A stretch of 9,819 bases of DNA from NCBI GenBank assembly GCA_017302775.1, contig JAFLDC010000069.1, forward strand, positions 1 to 9,819, in the 5' to 3' direction. The position numbers were made by a program, and so were the translations under genes. Of the stretch, positions 1 through 6,679 are shown in pieces. Below the pieces are notes generated by a model. It was not told the origin of the DNA. It saw only the letters and a list, made by a program, of their open reading frames with translations, and searched no databases. Origin of the DNA: Sphingomonadales bacterium. GTDB lineage: Bacteria; Pseudomonadota; Alphaproteobacteria; Sphingomonadales; Sphingomonadaceae. Every line of letters begins with the position of its first letter. Position 1 is the stretch's first letter.

Positions 1-894
1 TCCGGACACGCCCGGTCCATATCCCGTGCAATCGCAGTCGTTCAAAGCAGGCTGCCTGCCTTTGCCGAAGGGCACGCGGAGCTGCTGGTCCAAGACGACG
101 GGGCCAGCGCGGCGGGTGGAGAGACCGGTGCCCGGATGCTCCTTGAACGCAAGCCCGACATCGTCGCCGGCCTTTTTTCCTCCGATGCGGCGGCGGCGGC
201 CACCCCCTTACTGACCGCACATGACATTGAGGTGGTCATTGCCGGCGCCAATCTCGACAGTCTGACTGCAGCTGAAGGGGTATTTCGCATTTGCGATACG
301 GCCAGCGACTACGCCGCATGGATAGCCCGGGTTATCGACCGTCTTGCGCCATGCAGCTTCGCCATTCATGCCGAACCATCGCATTTCGGGCAATCGATCG
401 GCCGCCGGTTAGCTGCTGCGCGAAGATCCGACGACAGGTGCCATGCGCAGGCGGCCGCCTGCATCGGGCAATTCCAGTTTGTCGAACAGCTCGTTCGCGA
501 GGAGACAGTCACCCTGGCGCCCGGTGACACCTTGCTGCTTACCGACGATTGCCAGTCAGATCACAAGGTGCAAGCAATCGCGGAACTTTTGCCTGGCGTC
601 GAGATTCTGGTCGCAGGCTTTTGCAGACGGCCGGCATTGGGGCGTTCTTGGGCGCGCGATGCCGCCTTCCGGCGCTGGGGCAAGGAACCTGCCGCCTTCT
701 TCCATGAAACAATCGCCGCGATTGAAACCGCAACCCACATCGCCGAGCATGGCCCTCCCATCGGGCCGGTGGGAACCGTTTTCGGAGATCTGGTCTTCGA
801 TGCAAGCGGCGAGGCACATCCGCAGCGCATGGTGCTTTATCACAGCACCGCGAGGGGATTGGTCGAATGTCCCCTTGAACCCGATGCGAGCTGA
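1..894 (+). CDS. Type-I periplasmic (leucine/amide-binding-type) substrate-binding protein, 5'-partial
   Basis: The frame is open from base 1 to a TGA at 892-894, giving 297 residues with no start in the window; an ATG at 136 is internal to conserved sequence, so I treat the gene as truncated by the window edge. The layout matches the type-I periplasmic-binding family (Peripla_BP_6, branched-chain amino acid or amide binders): a 'VQDDGASAAGG' stretch near residues 33-43, then 'RMLLERKPDIVAGLFSSDAA', then 'AGANLDSLTAAEGVFR' and 'DYAAWIARV', and near the end 'AAFRRWGKEP' followed by a helix and 'FGDLVFDASGEA', where leucine-binding proteins have the G-x-I-x-F-D-x-x-G turn. Members usually feed ABC importers or sensors from the periplasm; the signal-peptide region is off the window. 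It runs convergently into the minus-strand operon, 25 bp apart, so it belongs to a different transcript. Family is fairly sure; ligand unknown. Confidence 0.8.
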   Translation, partial: SGHARSISRAIAVVQSRLPAFAEGHAELLVQDDGASAAGGETGARMLLERKPDIVAGLFSSDAAAAATPLLTAHDIEVVIAGANLDSLTAAEGVFRICDTASDYAAWIARVIDRLAPCSFAIHAEPSHFGQSIGRRLAAARRSDDRCHAQAAACIGQFQFVEQLVREETVTLAPGDTLLLTDDCQSDHKVQAIAELLPGVEILVAGFCRRPALGRSWARDAAFRRWGKEPAAFFHETIAAIETATHIAEHGPPIGPVGTVFGDLVFDASGEAHPQRMVLYHSTARGLVECPLEPDAS

Positions 895-919
895 GGAATG
901 CGGCCTATACCCGGCCCCC

Positions 920-1417
920 TTAGACCGGTCCCGCCGCTCTTTGCAGCAAATAAGCCTCCTGCGTTTCGCGCGTCAGGCCGGCACGCAGGACGCAATCAAT
1001 CCACGATTGTGCCTCGAAATGCATCAGGCTCAATTCCCAGACGCAGGCAACGATGCGCTCATCCTCAAGCGGCGATAGGAACAACCCCGCGTCCCGCTGG
1101 TCTATGGACCACACCCGGTGCGCCAAATTGTTGGCATTGTTGAACCGAGAGAGCAGCAGGTAAAATCCATCGTCAGCCAAGTGAAAGATCGCAAATCCAC
1201 AAGCATGATCGTTCGGTCGTTCCATGCGAGCCATTTCGACCGCCAGAGCTTCCATCAAATGACCGGCGCAAGGAAAGTCCGCCACATCCCGGCCTGTCCC
1301 GAGTACGCCATAGACCTTCGCGCTCCAGCCGAAACGCGCGATACCCAGGTCAACCACCTCGCGCGGTTGATAGCTTATCGGATTAGGCGACACGGCGTCA
1401 TTTTCCGTTGGGGGCAT
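920..1417 (-). CDS. Conserved hypothetical protein, last gene of the operon
   Basis: A 165-residue protein of unknown function. I chose the ATG at 1417, which overlaps the preceding DUF3291 gene by 20 bp. A longer frame reaches 1495, but its extra 26 residues are Arg/Ser/Cys-rich shadow sequence inside that gene. A GTG at 1393 is another possible start. No good ribosome-binding site precedes 1417, so coupling to the upstream gene is likely. The core reads 'GFAIFHLADDGFYLLLSRF' near 74-92, then 'NLAHRVWSID', 'ERIVACVWELSLMHFEAQSW' near 120-139, and a C-terminal 'EAYLLQR'. From memory, the pattern of a 'YLLLSRW'-like strand followed by 'ACVWEL' recurs in uncharacterised small proteins of Proteobacteria and Actinobacteria, but I know of no function. 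It appears soluble, with no signal peptide or membrane segment. Confidence 0.75.
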   Translation of the reverse strand: MPPTENDAVSPNPISYQPREVVDLGIARFGWSAKVYGVLGTGRDVADFPCAGHLMEALAVEMARMERPNDHACGFAIFHLADDGFYLLLSRFNNANNLAHRVWSIDQRDAGLFLSPLEDERIVACVWELSLMHFEAQSWIDCVLRAGLTRETQEAYLLQRAAGPV

Positions 1418-1910
1418 CGAAGGCGTGCTCAAACGTGAATGCCTCGCGCGTCGGGCCGCTGTCATGCAGCAGCTCAAGACGCTTGACCGCATCACCCCAG
1501 GTCGGGATCAACCCCGGCGTGACCCACCACATTGCATAGGTCGGCCATTCCGGTTTGCGAAACCACGCGTGGCGTCCGATCAGCGCCTGTTTGTGGAAGC
1601 CGGAATAGACGAAGGCGCGAACCGCAGCGATCGACTCCCATAACGACAACGTCGAAGCGCGCGTATCGGACACGGTCTCAAAGCCGCCATCGTAAAAACG
1701 CGGCACCTTAAACGCTCCCCACGCCCCCCAATCGCGCTCAAAATTCGTCAATTCTGTCCGATCGTCGATTTCCACTGCCCTGGCTATGAAGCCGGGGGAT
1801 TGCTCGGCCTGCAGGAACGCTGCCGGGGTAAGGTCCTCGAAACCTTGCACCTCAGGATTGCCATACGGCGCCTTCATTATCGCGAAAGTGGTGAAAGCGA
1901 TGACAGCCAT
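1398..1910 (-). CDS. DUF3291 domain protein
   Basis: A 170-residue protein that spans a single DUF3291 domain end to end. Recognisable family blocks are the N-terminal 'IAFTTFAIMKAPYGNPEVQG' strand region, 'SPGFIAR' near 38-44, 'ASTLSLWESIAAVRAFVYSG' near 85-104, 'WFRKPEWPTYAMWWV' near 116-130, and 'PTWGDAVKRLELLHDSGPT' near 136-154 ending in 'AFTFEHAFD'. Such proteins resemble the small dimeric alpha+beta-barrel (antibiotic-biosynthesis-monooxygenase-like) fold; the biochemical role is not established. The ATG at 1910 is supported by a GGGAGA ribosome-binding site seven bases upstream. It follows the GMC gene after 79 bp, so it may have its own promoter or be read through from the operon. 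Its stop lies 20 bp inside the next gene. It is cytosolic by sequence. Confidence 0.85.
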   Translation of the reverse strand: MAVIAFTTFAIMKAPYGNPEVQGFEDLTPAAFLQAEQSPGFIARAVEIDDRTELTNFERDWGAWGAFKVPRFYDGGFETVSDTRASTLSLWESIAAVRAFVYSGFHKQALIGRHAWFRKPEWPTYAMWWVTPGLIPTWGDAVKRLELLHDSGPTREAFTFEHAFDAPNGK

Positions 1911-1989
1911 GGTTTATTCTCCCGCGGCGGTACTAGAGGCCATACCGATTACTCATTAAATCATACATGAATTCGAACTTATCATCACG
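1911..1989 (-). promoter_or_regulatory. Intergenic gap before DUF3291 gene: RBS and weak promoter candidate
   Basis: This is the only gap of note inside the minus-strand gene series. It is AT-richer than its surroundings. On the minus strand a GGGAGA (1918-1923) sits seven bases before the DUF3291 ATG and is a convincing ribosome-binding site. A TATGAT (1960-1965) resembles a -10 box, but the only -35-like hexamer, TTGACG at 1986-1991, is 20 bp from it and overlaps the GMC stop codon, so the promoter is only a weak candidate. I see no clear terminator hairpin here. Confidence 0.3.
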
Positions 1990-3759
1990 TCAATCAATTC
2001 TGCATTCCGATTTGATGTAACTATTGATGGCATTTCTGACCGACCAATAAGCCAAAGCCCCAACCAGCCCGGTTGGATTGTACGCGCTGGTTTGCGGAAA
2101 TGCGTTTGCACCGACAACGAATACATTGGGGACATCCCACGATTGGAGATAGCGATTAAGCGCAGAGGTTTCCGGACTGTCGCCCATGATCGCACCGCCG
2201 TTGTTATGAGACGTCTGGTATACCGTCAGATCGTAGTGCGCACCGTGCGGCTTTTCATTAGACTTCACATCGAGCGGGCCAAGGCTGATCGCAAGCTCGC
2301 GGGCAACGCCCGTCAGGAACTGCGATGCAGCGACCTCGTTCGCGTCCCAATCGAAAGTCATACGCAACAGCGGCCTGCCGTACGCGTCAGTGTATGTCGG
2401 GTCGAGGTCGAGATAGCGGTCGGCATAAGGCATACACGACGCCTGAATCTCGAAATAGGCCGTATGCCTGAAGTGCCGCGCCACGGCCTCCTTCCAGCCT
2501 TCGCCCCAGGCTGGAGCACCGTCAGGCAGTGGGATGCCTCTTACCGGACCGGTTCCGGGCTGCCTGGCCGCGATGATACCGCCCCCGATGAAGCCGACTT
2601 TCGAATTGTCGAGCTGCCGCCCGTTGAAATCGTCGATTGCAATCCCGGCACCACCAATGCCCATGAATGGATTGGCCTGCACATCCCGATCGAAGAACAG
2701 ATTGACTTTCGACACGTTCTGATAGGTGTAGTTCCGCCCGACGACGCCCTTGCGGCTGTTCGGATCATATGGTTTGCCAATCCCCGAAACCAGCATCAGG
2801 TGGACATTGTAAAGCGCCGATGCGCAGAGGAATACCATCGCGGCGCGCTGCGTCTGCTCGGTCCCCGAACGGTCAAGGTACGTGACGCCGATGGCCCGCG
2901 TTCCGGACCTGTCCAGCTCGACCTTCAATACCTGCGCATTCGCCGCAATCTCGAAACCCGACTGGCCGTCCATCGCCGACAGAATGTTGAGATTGGGACT
3001 CGCCTTGGCATCGTTCAGGCAAAGATAATCGCTGCACAGACCGCTCGCCCGGCACGGTGACATGGTGCAGCCATAGGGGTTGGTGTAGTGCCCCGACGCG
3101 TTGGAAGCGGGTATTGGAAATGGGTGATAGCCAGCCTGCTCGGCTGCGCCCTGAAATAGCTCAGCCGAGGCATAGAGCGGGTTCGGTGGTAGCGGGAAAT
3201 GATCGGACCGGGAGCCTTCAAACGGATTGCCGCCAGGCTGCCTGATGCCGTTGAGCACGCCGGCCATACCCGTTGTGCCACACACCTTCTCGAAGAAATC
3301 AAAGCACGGTTCCAGTTCTTCGAACGTCACTGGATAGTCGCGCAGTTCCATCCGTTCAGGAACGAAATTCCTGCCGAACCGTTCGACCAAATCGGTAGCA
3401 AGGCACAGGTCTTCGGGAAGCGCGCGAAAGTGCGTGCCGGACCAGTGCAGGCCGGCACCGCCCACCCCAAAGCCCGGTTTGAACGATCCGATCTGCCGGT
3501 ATGGAACCGCTGTCGCGCCCGAGGTATGACGGACGGTAAAGGTTTCGTCGGCAAGCGATTGCACATATTTGCGATGCACCGATCCGGACAGCTCATCCGT
3601 GCGCTCGTGGTTTCGTCGGCCCAAGAACGAGCGCCGGTCAGGTCCTCGTTCGAACGCCAGAACCGACAATCCCGCATCGGCGAGTTCCTTGGCAATGATG
3701 CTGCCGGTCCACCCCAAACCGACGACGATCGCATCGAATTCCCTGGAAGGTGTTGCCAT
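1990..3759 (-). CDS. GMC-family FAD-dependent oxidoreductase (gluconate/sugar dehydrogenase large-subunit type)
   Basis: A 589-residue flavoprotein of the glucose-methanol-choline family, closest in pattern to large subunits of gluconate or FAD-glucose dehydrogenases. The FAD dinucleotide fold is at 10-20 ('AIVVGLGWTGS') with the ribose-binding acidic residue in 'LAFERG' (33-39). 'GFGVGGAGLHWSG' (96-108) is the family signature. The catalytic pair is probably H518 ('TSHNNGG') and N561 ('NPTGLVGALAYW'). Four cysteines, C231, C236, C242 and C247, precede 'AKASP', at the place where the related dehydrogenases carry the cysteine motif that ligates an Fe-S cluster. The start at 3759 follows from a TGATG overlap with the upstream subunit-3-like gene; the frame stays open to 4173, but only as a shadow of that gene. 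There is no signal peptide and no cytochrome c gene nearby. It probably oxidises an alcohol or a C-N group of a pathway intermediate; the substrate is unknown. Confidence 0.9.
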   Translation of the reverse strand: MATPSREFDAIVVGLGWTGSIIAKELADAGLSVLAFERGPDRRSFLGRRNHERTDELSGSVHRKYVQSLADETFTVRHTSGATAVPYRQIGSFKPGFGVGGAGLHWSGTHFRALPEDLCLATDLVERFGRNFVPERMELRDYPVTFEELEPCFDFFEKVCGTTGMAGVLNGIRQPGGNPFEGSRSDHFPLPPNPLYASAELFQGAAEQAGYHPFPIPASNASGHYTNPYGCTMSPCRASGLCSDYLCLNDAKASPNLNILSAMDGQSGFEIAANAQVLKVELDRSGTRAIGVTYLDRSGTEQTQRAAMVFLCASALYNVHLMLVSGIGKPYDPNSRKGVVGRNYTYQNVSKVNLFFDRDVQANPFMGIGGAGIAIDDFNGRQLDNSKVGFIGGGIIAARQPGTGPVRGIPLPDGAPAWGEGWKEAVARHFRHTAYFEIQASCMPYADRYLDLDPTYTDAYGRPLLRMTFDWDANEVAASQFLTGVARELAISLGPLDVKSNEKPHGAHYDLTVYQTSHNNGGAIMGDSPETSALNRYLQSWDVPNVFVVGANAFPQTSAYNPTGLVGALAYWSVRNAINSYIKSECRID

Positions 3760-4367
3760 CACCGCCCCGCCTCTGAGACACTTCTCGGCCGGGAATCGTA
3801 TGGTTCGATCCGTTCGCGAATGGCCTCCCGATAGTCTGCGGGGTAGCCTGGATAGCCGATCATCCGCCAGCTCGCCATGTCCGCATTGGAGCCATGAACG
3901 GGGTCTGAGAAATAGCCGATCCGCGTCTCCGCCAGCAGCATGGCGAAAAAGCGGGAGGACTCGATCGCCGCGAATTCTATCTCGCCATCTTCGATCTGGC
4001 GCATCACGGTCTCCCTTTCGGGTAGCGACAGCTCGGGAAATCGGCGACCGAAGCTGCGCTGGCAGTATTCGTCCGATGCGCGAATTCCTTCGCGCAGTAT
4101 TTCGCACAGCGTAAGCGGCCCCTGGTAACCGAGCAGGCGAGGTGCCTCGCAAAAGGGTCCCTGACGATACCACAGTTCGCCCCGCGCATATGGCGAAGCC
4201 ATGTGGCGATCGATGAACTGCGGAACGCCGGTTCTGATCGCGCCGGGGCCAAAAGCCGAATCCGGGATCAGGCGGTCGCAGAATGCGATCAGGAAATCCC
4301 GCTCGATGGGGGAAAAGAAACTGCCCCAGACGCCGGCCCCAGTCTGGCCGGCTTGGCCGTCATGCAT
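3759..4367 (-). CDS. Gluconate 2-dehydrogenase subunit 3-like protein
   Basis: A 202-residue protein of the gluconate 2-dehydrogenase subunit 3 (gamma) family, which partners a GMC flavoprotein and is needed for its maturation or export. Family landmarks are 'ERDFLIAFCDRLIPDSAFGP' (22-41), 'GVPQFIDRHM' (47-56), 'WYRQGPF' (66-72), 'GYQGPLTLCEILREGIRASD' (80-99) and the strongly conserved 'GYFSDPVHGSNADMASWRMI' (151-170). Typical members begin with a twin-arginine signal that carries the complex to the periplasm; this one starts MHDGQAGQTG and has no such signal, so the pair is inferred to stay in the cytosol. The ATG at 4367 overlaps the preceding stop by eight bases (ATGCATGA) and has no obvious ribosome-binding site, which suggests translational coupling. 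Its own stop overlaps the GMC start by one base. Confidence 0.88.
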   Translation of the reverse strand: MHDGQAGQTGAGVWGSFFSPIERDFLIAFCDRLIPDSAFGPGAIRTGVPQFIDRHMASPYARGELWYRQGPFCEAPRLLGYQGPLTLCEILREGIRASDEYCQRSFGRRFPELSLPERETVMRQIEDGEIEFAAIESSRFFAMLLAETRIGYFSDPVHGSNADMASWRMIGYPGYPADYREAIRERIEPYDSRPRSVSEAGR

Positions 4368-5307
4368 CGTTCAATACCGCGTTCGAATACCATGCAACAT
4401 CGGCGTCGAGGTTCGCGATGATATCAAGCCAGTCCGGTTCCCACAGCTCGGCACCATTGACCATCTCGGTCATGCGCCGGAACAACGGATCGTCGGCCAC
4501 CACATCCTTGCGTCCGGGCAGGCCCTGGGCGATCGTGCTGACGCTGCGCTGCGCCTGATCGCCAAGCAGGAAATCAATCAGCTTCTTGCCGGCCTGCGGG
4601 TTCGGGCCGCCAGCGACCAGGCCAATGTAATAGGAAAATTCAAAGATATACCGCTTGCCGTCCGGTGCTGCCGGCAGGAACGGGTGCAGATTGGGAAAAT
4701 CGCTCATTTGCGGCAGGTTGGTCTGCAGATCGCCATTGGCGACAAGCAACCGGCCAGAATTGATCTCTTCTTCCAGGCCCTGCGTATGCGCACATGGCGG
4801 CTGGCAGTTGCGTTGCAGCTTGCGAAGAAATTCAATGCCGCCCTGTTTGCCGCCGAACGCCTTGAAGCACTGCAGCAACAGGGCCGTACCGGCGCCGGAC
4901 CAGCCTGGCTTGGAATACTGGATTCGGCCTTTGAAGCGGTCATCCAGCAAGTCTTCGTAGCCGTTCGGGACAAGGGCTGGATCATCGGCGTGTGCAATCA
5001 GGCACGGAAAATCCCGCACCAGCAAGTGAAACGCACCGCTCTGGTCACGCAGCGGTGCGGGCGCCGTCGGGGTCAGCAAGCCCTCTGCTTCAGCCATGTG
5101 GACGAACGGCGGCAAGGTAATGACGACATCCGCCTTGGGCGCTTCGCGCTCATCAATCAGGCTTTGCACCGTCGCGCGCGAATGCCCCTCGCGGCACTGC
5201 ACTTTCACCCCGTTCTCCGCGGCAAATTGGTCCAGCAGCGGTCCAAGCCAGTCGGTTGGATCATCGCGCAGTCCGTTTACGCAGTAGAGCGATACCGCTT
5301 CGGTCAT
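4360..5307 (-). CDS. PhnS-like (2-aminoethylphosphonate-type) substrate-binding protein without signal peptide
   Basis: A 315-residue type-II periplasmic-binding-fold protein that resembles 2-aminoethylphosphonate-binding PhnS along its whole length: 'LYCVNGLRDD' (7-16), 'EREAPKADVVITLPPFVHMA' (53-72), 'YEDLLDDRFKGRIQYSKPGW' (117-136), 'GTALLLQCFKAFGGKQGG' (140-157), 'LLVANGDLQTN' (187-197), 'YYIGLVAGG' (226-234), 'KKLIDFLLGDQAQ' (241-253) and 'WEPDWLDIIANLDADVAWY' (289-307). I place the start at 5307, where an AGAGGA-containing purine tract lies about eleven bases upstream; the frame runs on to 5541, but that extension is a shadow of the aminotransferase gene. With this start the protein begins directly with the first strand of the mature fold and lacks the usual export signal. 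No permease or ATPase gene is adjacent. It may act as a cytosolic ligand-binding protein or have been recruited as an enzyme. Family sure, role not. Confidence 0.85.
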   Translation of the reverse strand: MTEAVSLYCVNGLRDDPTDWLGPLLDQFAAENGVKVQCREGHSRATVQSLIDEREAPKADVVITLPPFVHMAEAEGLLTPTAPAPLRDQSGAFHLLVRDFPCLIAHADDPALVPNGYEDLLDDRFKGRIQYSKPGWSGAGTALLLQCFKAFGGKQGGIEFLRKLQRNCQPPCAHTQGLEEEINSGRLLVANGDLQTNLPQMSDFPNLHPFLPAAPDGKRYIFEFSYYIGLVAGGPNPQAGKKLIDFLLGDQAQRSVSTIAQGLPGRKDVVADDPLFRRMTEMVNGAELWEPDWLDIIANLDADVAWYSNAVLNDA

Positions 5308-5375
5308 ATCATCGTGGTCCTCTTCCCTTTGCCTGCGCGGCACTGCTGAGCTGCGGGCAGACTGCCGATCGTCAT
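5304..5375 (-). CDS. Possible 23-codon ORF bridging aminotransferase and PhnS-like genes
   Basis: On the minus strand an ATG at 5375 overlaps the aminotransferase stop (ATGA). The frame runs 23 codons (MTIGSLPAAQ...) to a TGA that overlaps the ATG of the PhnS-like gene, again as ATGA. It spans the whole gap and contains the next gene's ribosome-binding tract. A run of this length without a stop is common by chance in GC-rich DNA and the composition is not protein-like. At best it keeps ribosomes moving between the genes; it is probably not a functional peptide. Confidence 0.15.
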   Translation of the reverse strand: MTIGSLPAAQQCRAGKGKRTTMI

Positions 5376-6679
5376 GAAATCCTGCGGATGATCTGTTCCA
5401 GCGCGTCACACGCCCGCGTGAGATCGCCGGTTGCGATGTTGAGCGCCGGGAGCAACTTGAGGGTCCGTGATTGCGGACCGCATGTTTCGGCCATAATCCC
5501 GCCGCGGTAGAGTTCGGCGGATACCCGTCCGGCTGTTTCACCGGAGGGGAACTCGATGCCGCGCATCAGCCCGCGCCCCCTCAGTTCCAGCCCGGACGCC
5601 AGCGACCCGATCACCGCGAGTCGTTCGTCCAGATACTCGGCAGTGGCGCGCACGCGGCTGGCGAACCGGTCGTCTTGCCAATAGGACTCGAGCGCAGCGC
5701 GAGCTCCGACGAAGGCAAGATTGTTGCCTCTGAAGGTTCCGTTATGCGCACCCGGTTCCCAGACGTCGAGGTCGGGCGCGAGCAGAACCAACGAAAACGG
5801 GGTGCCAAAGCCGCTCAGCGATTTCGAGAGCAGGACGATATCGGGAACGATTTCTGCCTGCTCGAAACTGAAGAATTTGCCCATGCGGCCACAGCCGGCC
5901 TGGATATCGTCGACGATGAGCAGAACCCCATGCGAGCGGAGCAAGGCCGACAAGGCCTGCAACCATTCCGGCGATACGCCGCGCAGTCCACCCTCGCCCT
6001 GAACCACTTCGAGGATCGCGGCGGCAGGCTTGTCTTCATCCCGGCACGTTTCAAGCCGGTCGGCGATCGCTTGGACCGAACCGACCGGCTGTTGATCATC
6101 GCCGTCGTAGGGCCAGAACTCGACATGATCCAGCGGCACGCCAGCAAAGGACCGTGAACGCACGTTTGTCGTCGCCGCCAGCGCGCCCAGGGTCATGCCG
6201 TGAAATCCGCGATGAAACGCGGCAATGGTTTGCCGACCGGTCTTGCGCCGGGCGATCTTGAAGCTTGCCTCAACCGCGTTCGTTCCGGTCGGCCCGGGAA
6301 ACTGCAGCTTGTGGTGCAATCCCCGGGGCTTCAGGATGAACCTGGCGAAGGCTTCGATGAACCGCCCCTTCTCGACGGTGTGGAGATCGAGCGAATGAAC
6401 GATGCCGCCCTGGCGCAGATGAGCAAAAACCGCCGCCATGATGGCCGGGTTGTTGTGCCCGTAGTTGAGGCTCCCTGCACCCGACAGCAGGTCGAGGATA
6501 CGGCGTCCGTCGACCGTTTCCAGCCATGACCCCTGAGCCCGCTCGAACACGTCGGGAAAGCTGCGGCAATAGGTCCGCACTTCGGATTCGAAGAGTTCGA
6601 AAATGGCCAGATCACTTGTGTGCCCTGGGGAGCCAAGCGGACTGCGCTGGTCCGGTCCGACGCGGTCGAGCTTCGTCAT
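5372..6679 (-). CDS. Diaminobutyrate-2-oxoglutarate-type aminotransferase (class III, EctB-like)
   Basis: A 435-residue PLP-dependent class-III aminotransferase of the EctB/diaminobutyrate-2-oxoglutarate branch, which makes L-2,4-diaminobutyrate from aspartate semialdehyde and glutamate. Visible motifs are 'LDLLSGAGSLNYGHNNP' (62-78), 'FPGPTGTNAVEASFKIAR' (127-144), 'AFHRGFHGMTLGALA' (154-168), 'VVQGEGG' (225-231), 'VDDIQAGCGRMGKFFSFE' (256-273) with the cofactor-binding aspartate, and the Schiff-base lysine K286 in 'LLSKSLSG'. 'VDDIQAGCGR' and 'GTFRGNNLAFVGA' are close to the EctB consensus. The ATG at 6679 overlaps the hydroxylase stop (ATGA) and has AGGA six bases upstream; the frame extends to 6772 only as shadow. 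No ectA or ectC is next to it, so ectoine synthesis is unlikely. It may supply diaminobutyrate to the neighbouring N-hydroxylase, or transaminate a related diamine. Confidence 0.88.
   Translation of the reverse strand: MTKLDRVGPDQRSPLGSPGHTSDLAIFELFESEVRTYCRSFPDVFERAQGSWLETVDGRRILDLLSGAGSLNYGHNNPAIMAAVFAHLRQGGIVHSLDLHTVEKGRFIEAFARFILKPRGLHHKLQFPGPTGTNAVEASFKIARRKTGRQTIAAFHRGFHGMTLGALAATTNVRSRSFAGVPLDHVEFWPYDGDDQQPVGSVQAIADRLETCRDEDKPAAAILEVVQGEGGLRGVSPEWLQALSALLRSHGVLLIVDDIQAGCGRMGKFFSFEQAEIVPDIVLLSKSLSGFGTPFSLVLLAPDLDVWEPGAHNGTFRGNNLAFVGARAALESYWQDDRFASRVRATAEYLDERLAVIGSLASGLELRGRGLMRGIEFPSGETAGRVSAELYRGGIMAETCGPQSRTLKLLPALNIATGDLTRACDALEQIIRRIS

Noticed and set aside
895..930. Possible bidirectional terminator between the convergent genes
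   Set aside because: Only a short GACCGGTC palindrome at 923-930 with no loop and no T-run; not enough for a terminator call.
443..1078. Plus-strand 211-codon frame overlapping the binding-protein gene
   Set aside because: Out of frame with the conserved binding-protein sequence and of low-complexity Arg/Ser/Pro composition.
2092..3060. Plus-strand open frame of 322 codons
   Set aside because: Antisense shadow of the GMC gene; Arg/Val-rich translation without motifs.
3760..4173. Upstream extension of the GMC reading frame by 138 codons
   Set aside because: It lies wholly inside the subunit-3-like gene in another frame and is Arg/Pro-rich with no family match; the real start is fixed by the TGATG overlap and by the FAD fold beginning at residue 10.
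4201..5349. Long plus-strand open frame of 382 codons
   Set aside because: Antisense to the PhnS-like and subunit-3-like genes, whose protein motifs are clear; its translation shows no recognisable domain.
5471..6157. Plus-strand open frame of 228 codons
   Set aside because: Antisense shadow of the aminotransferase gene.
5372..6679. Ectoine biosynthesis (EctB) as the role of the aminotransferase
   Set aside because: No EctA acetyltransferase or EctC ectoine synthase is encoded beside it, and it is coupled to an N-hydroxylase instead.
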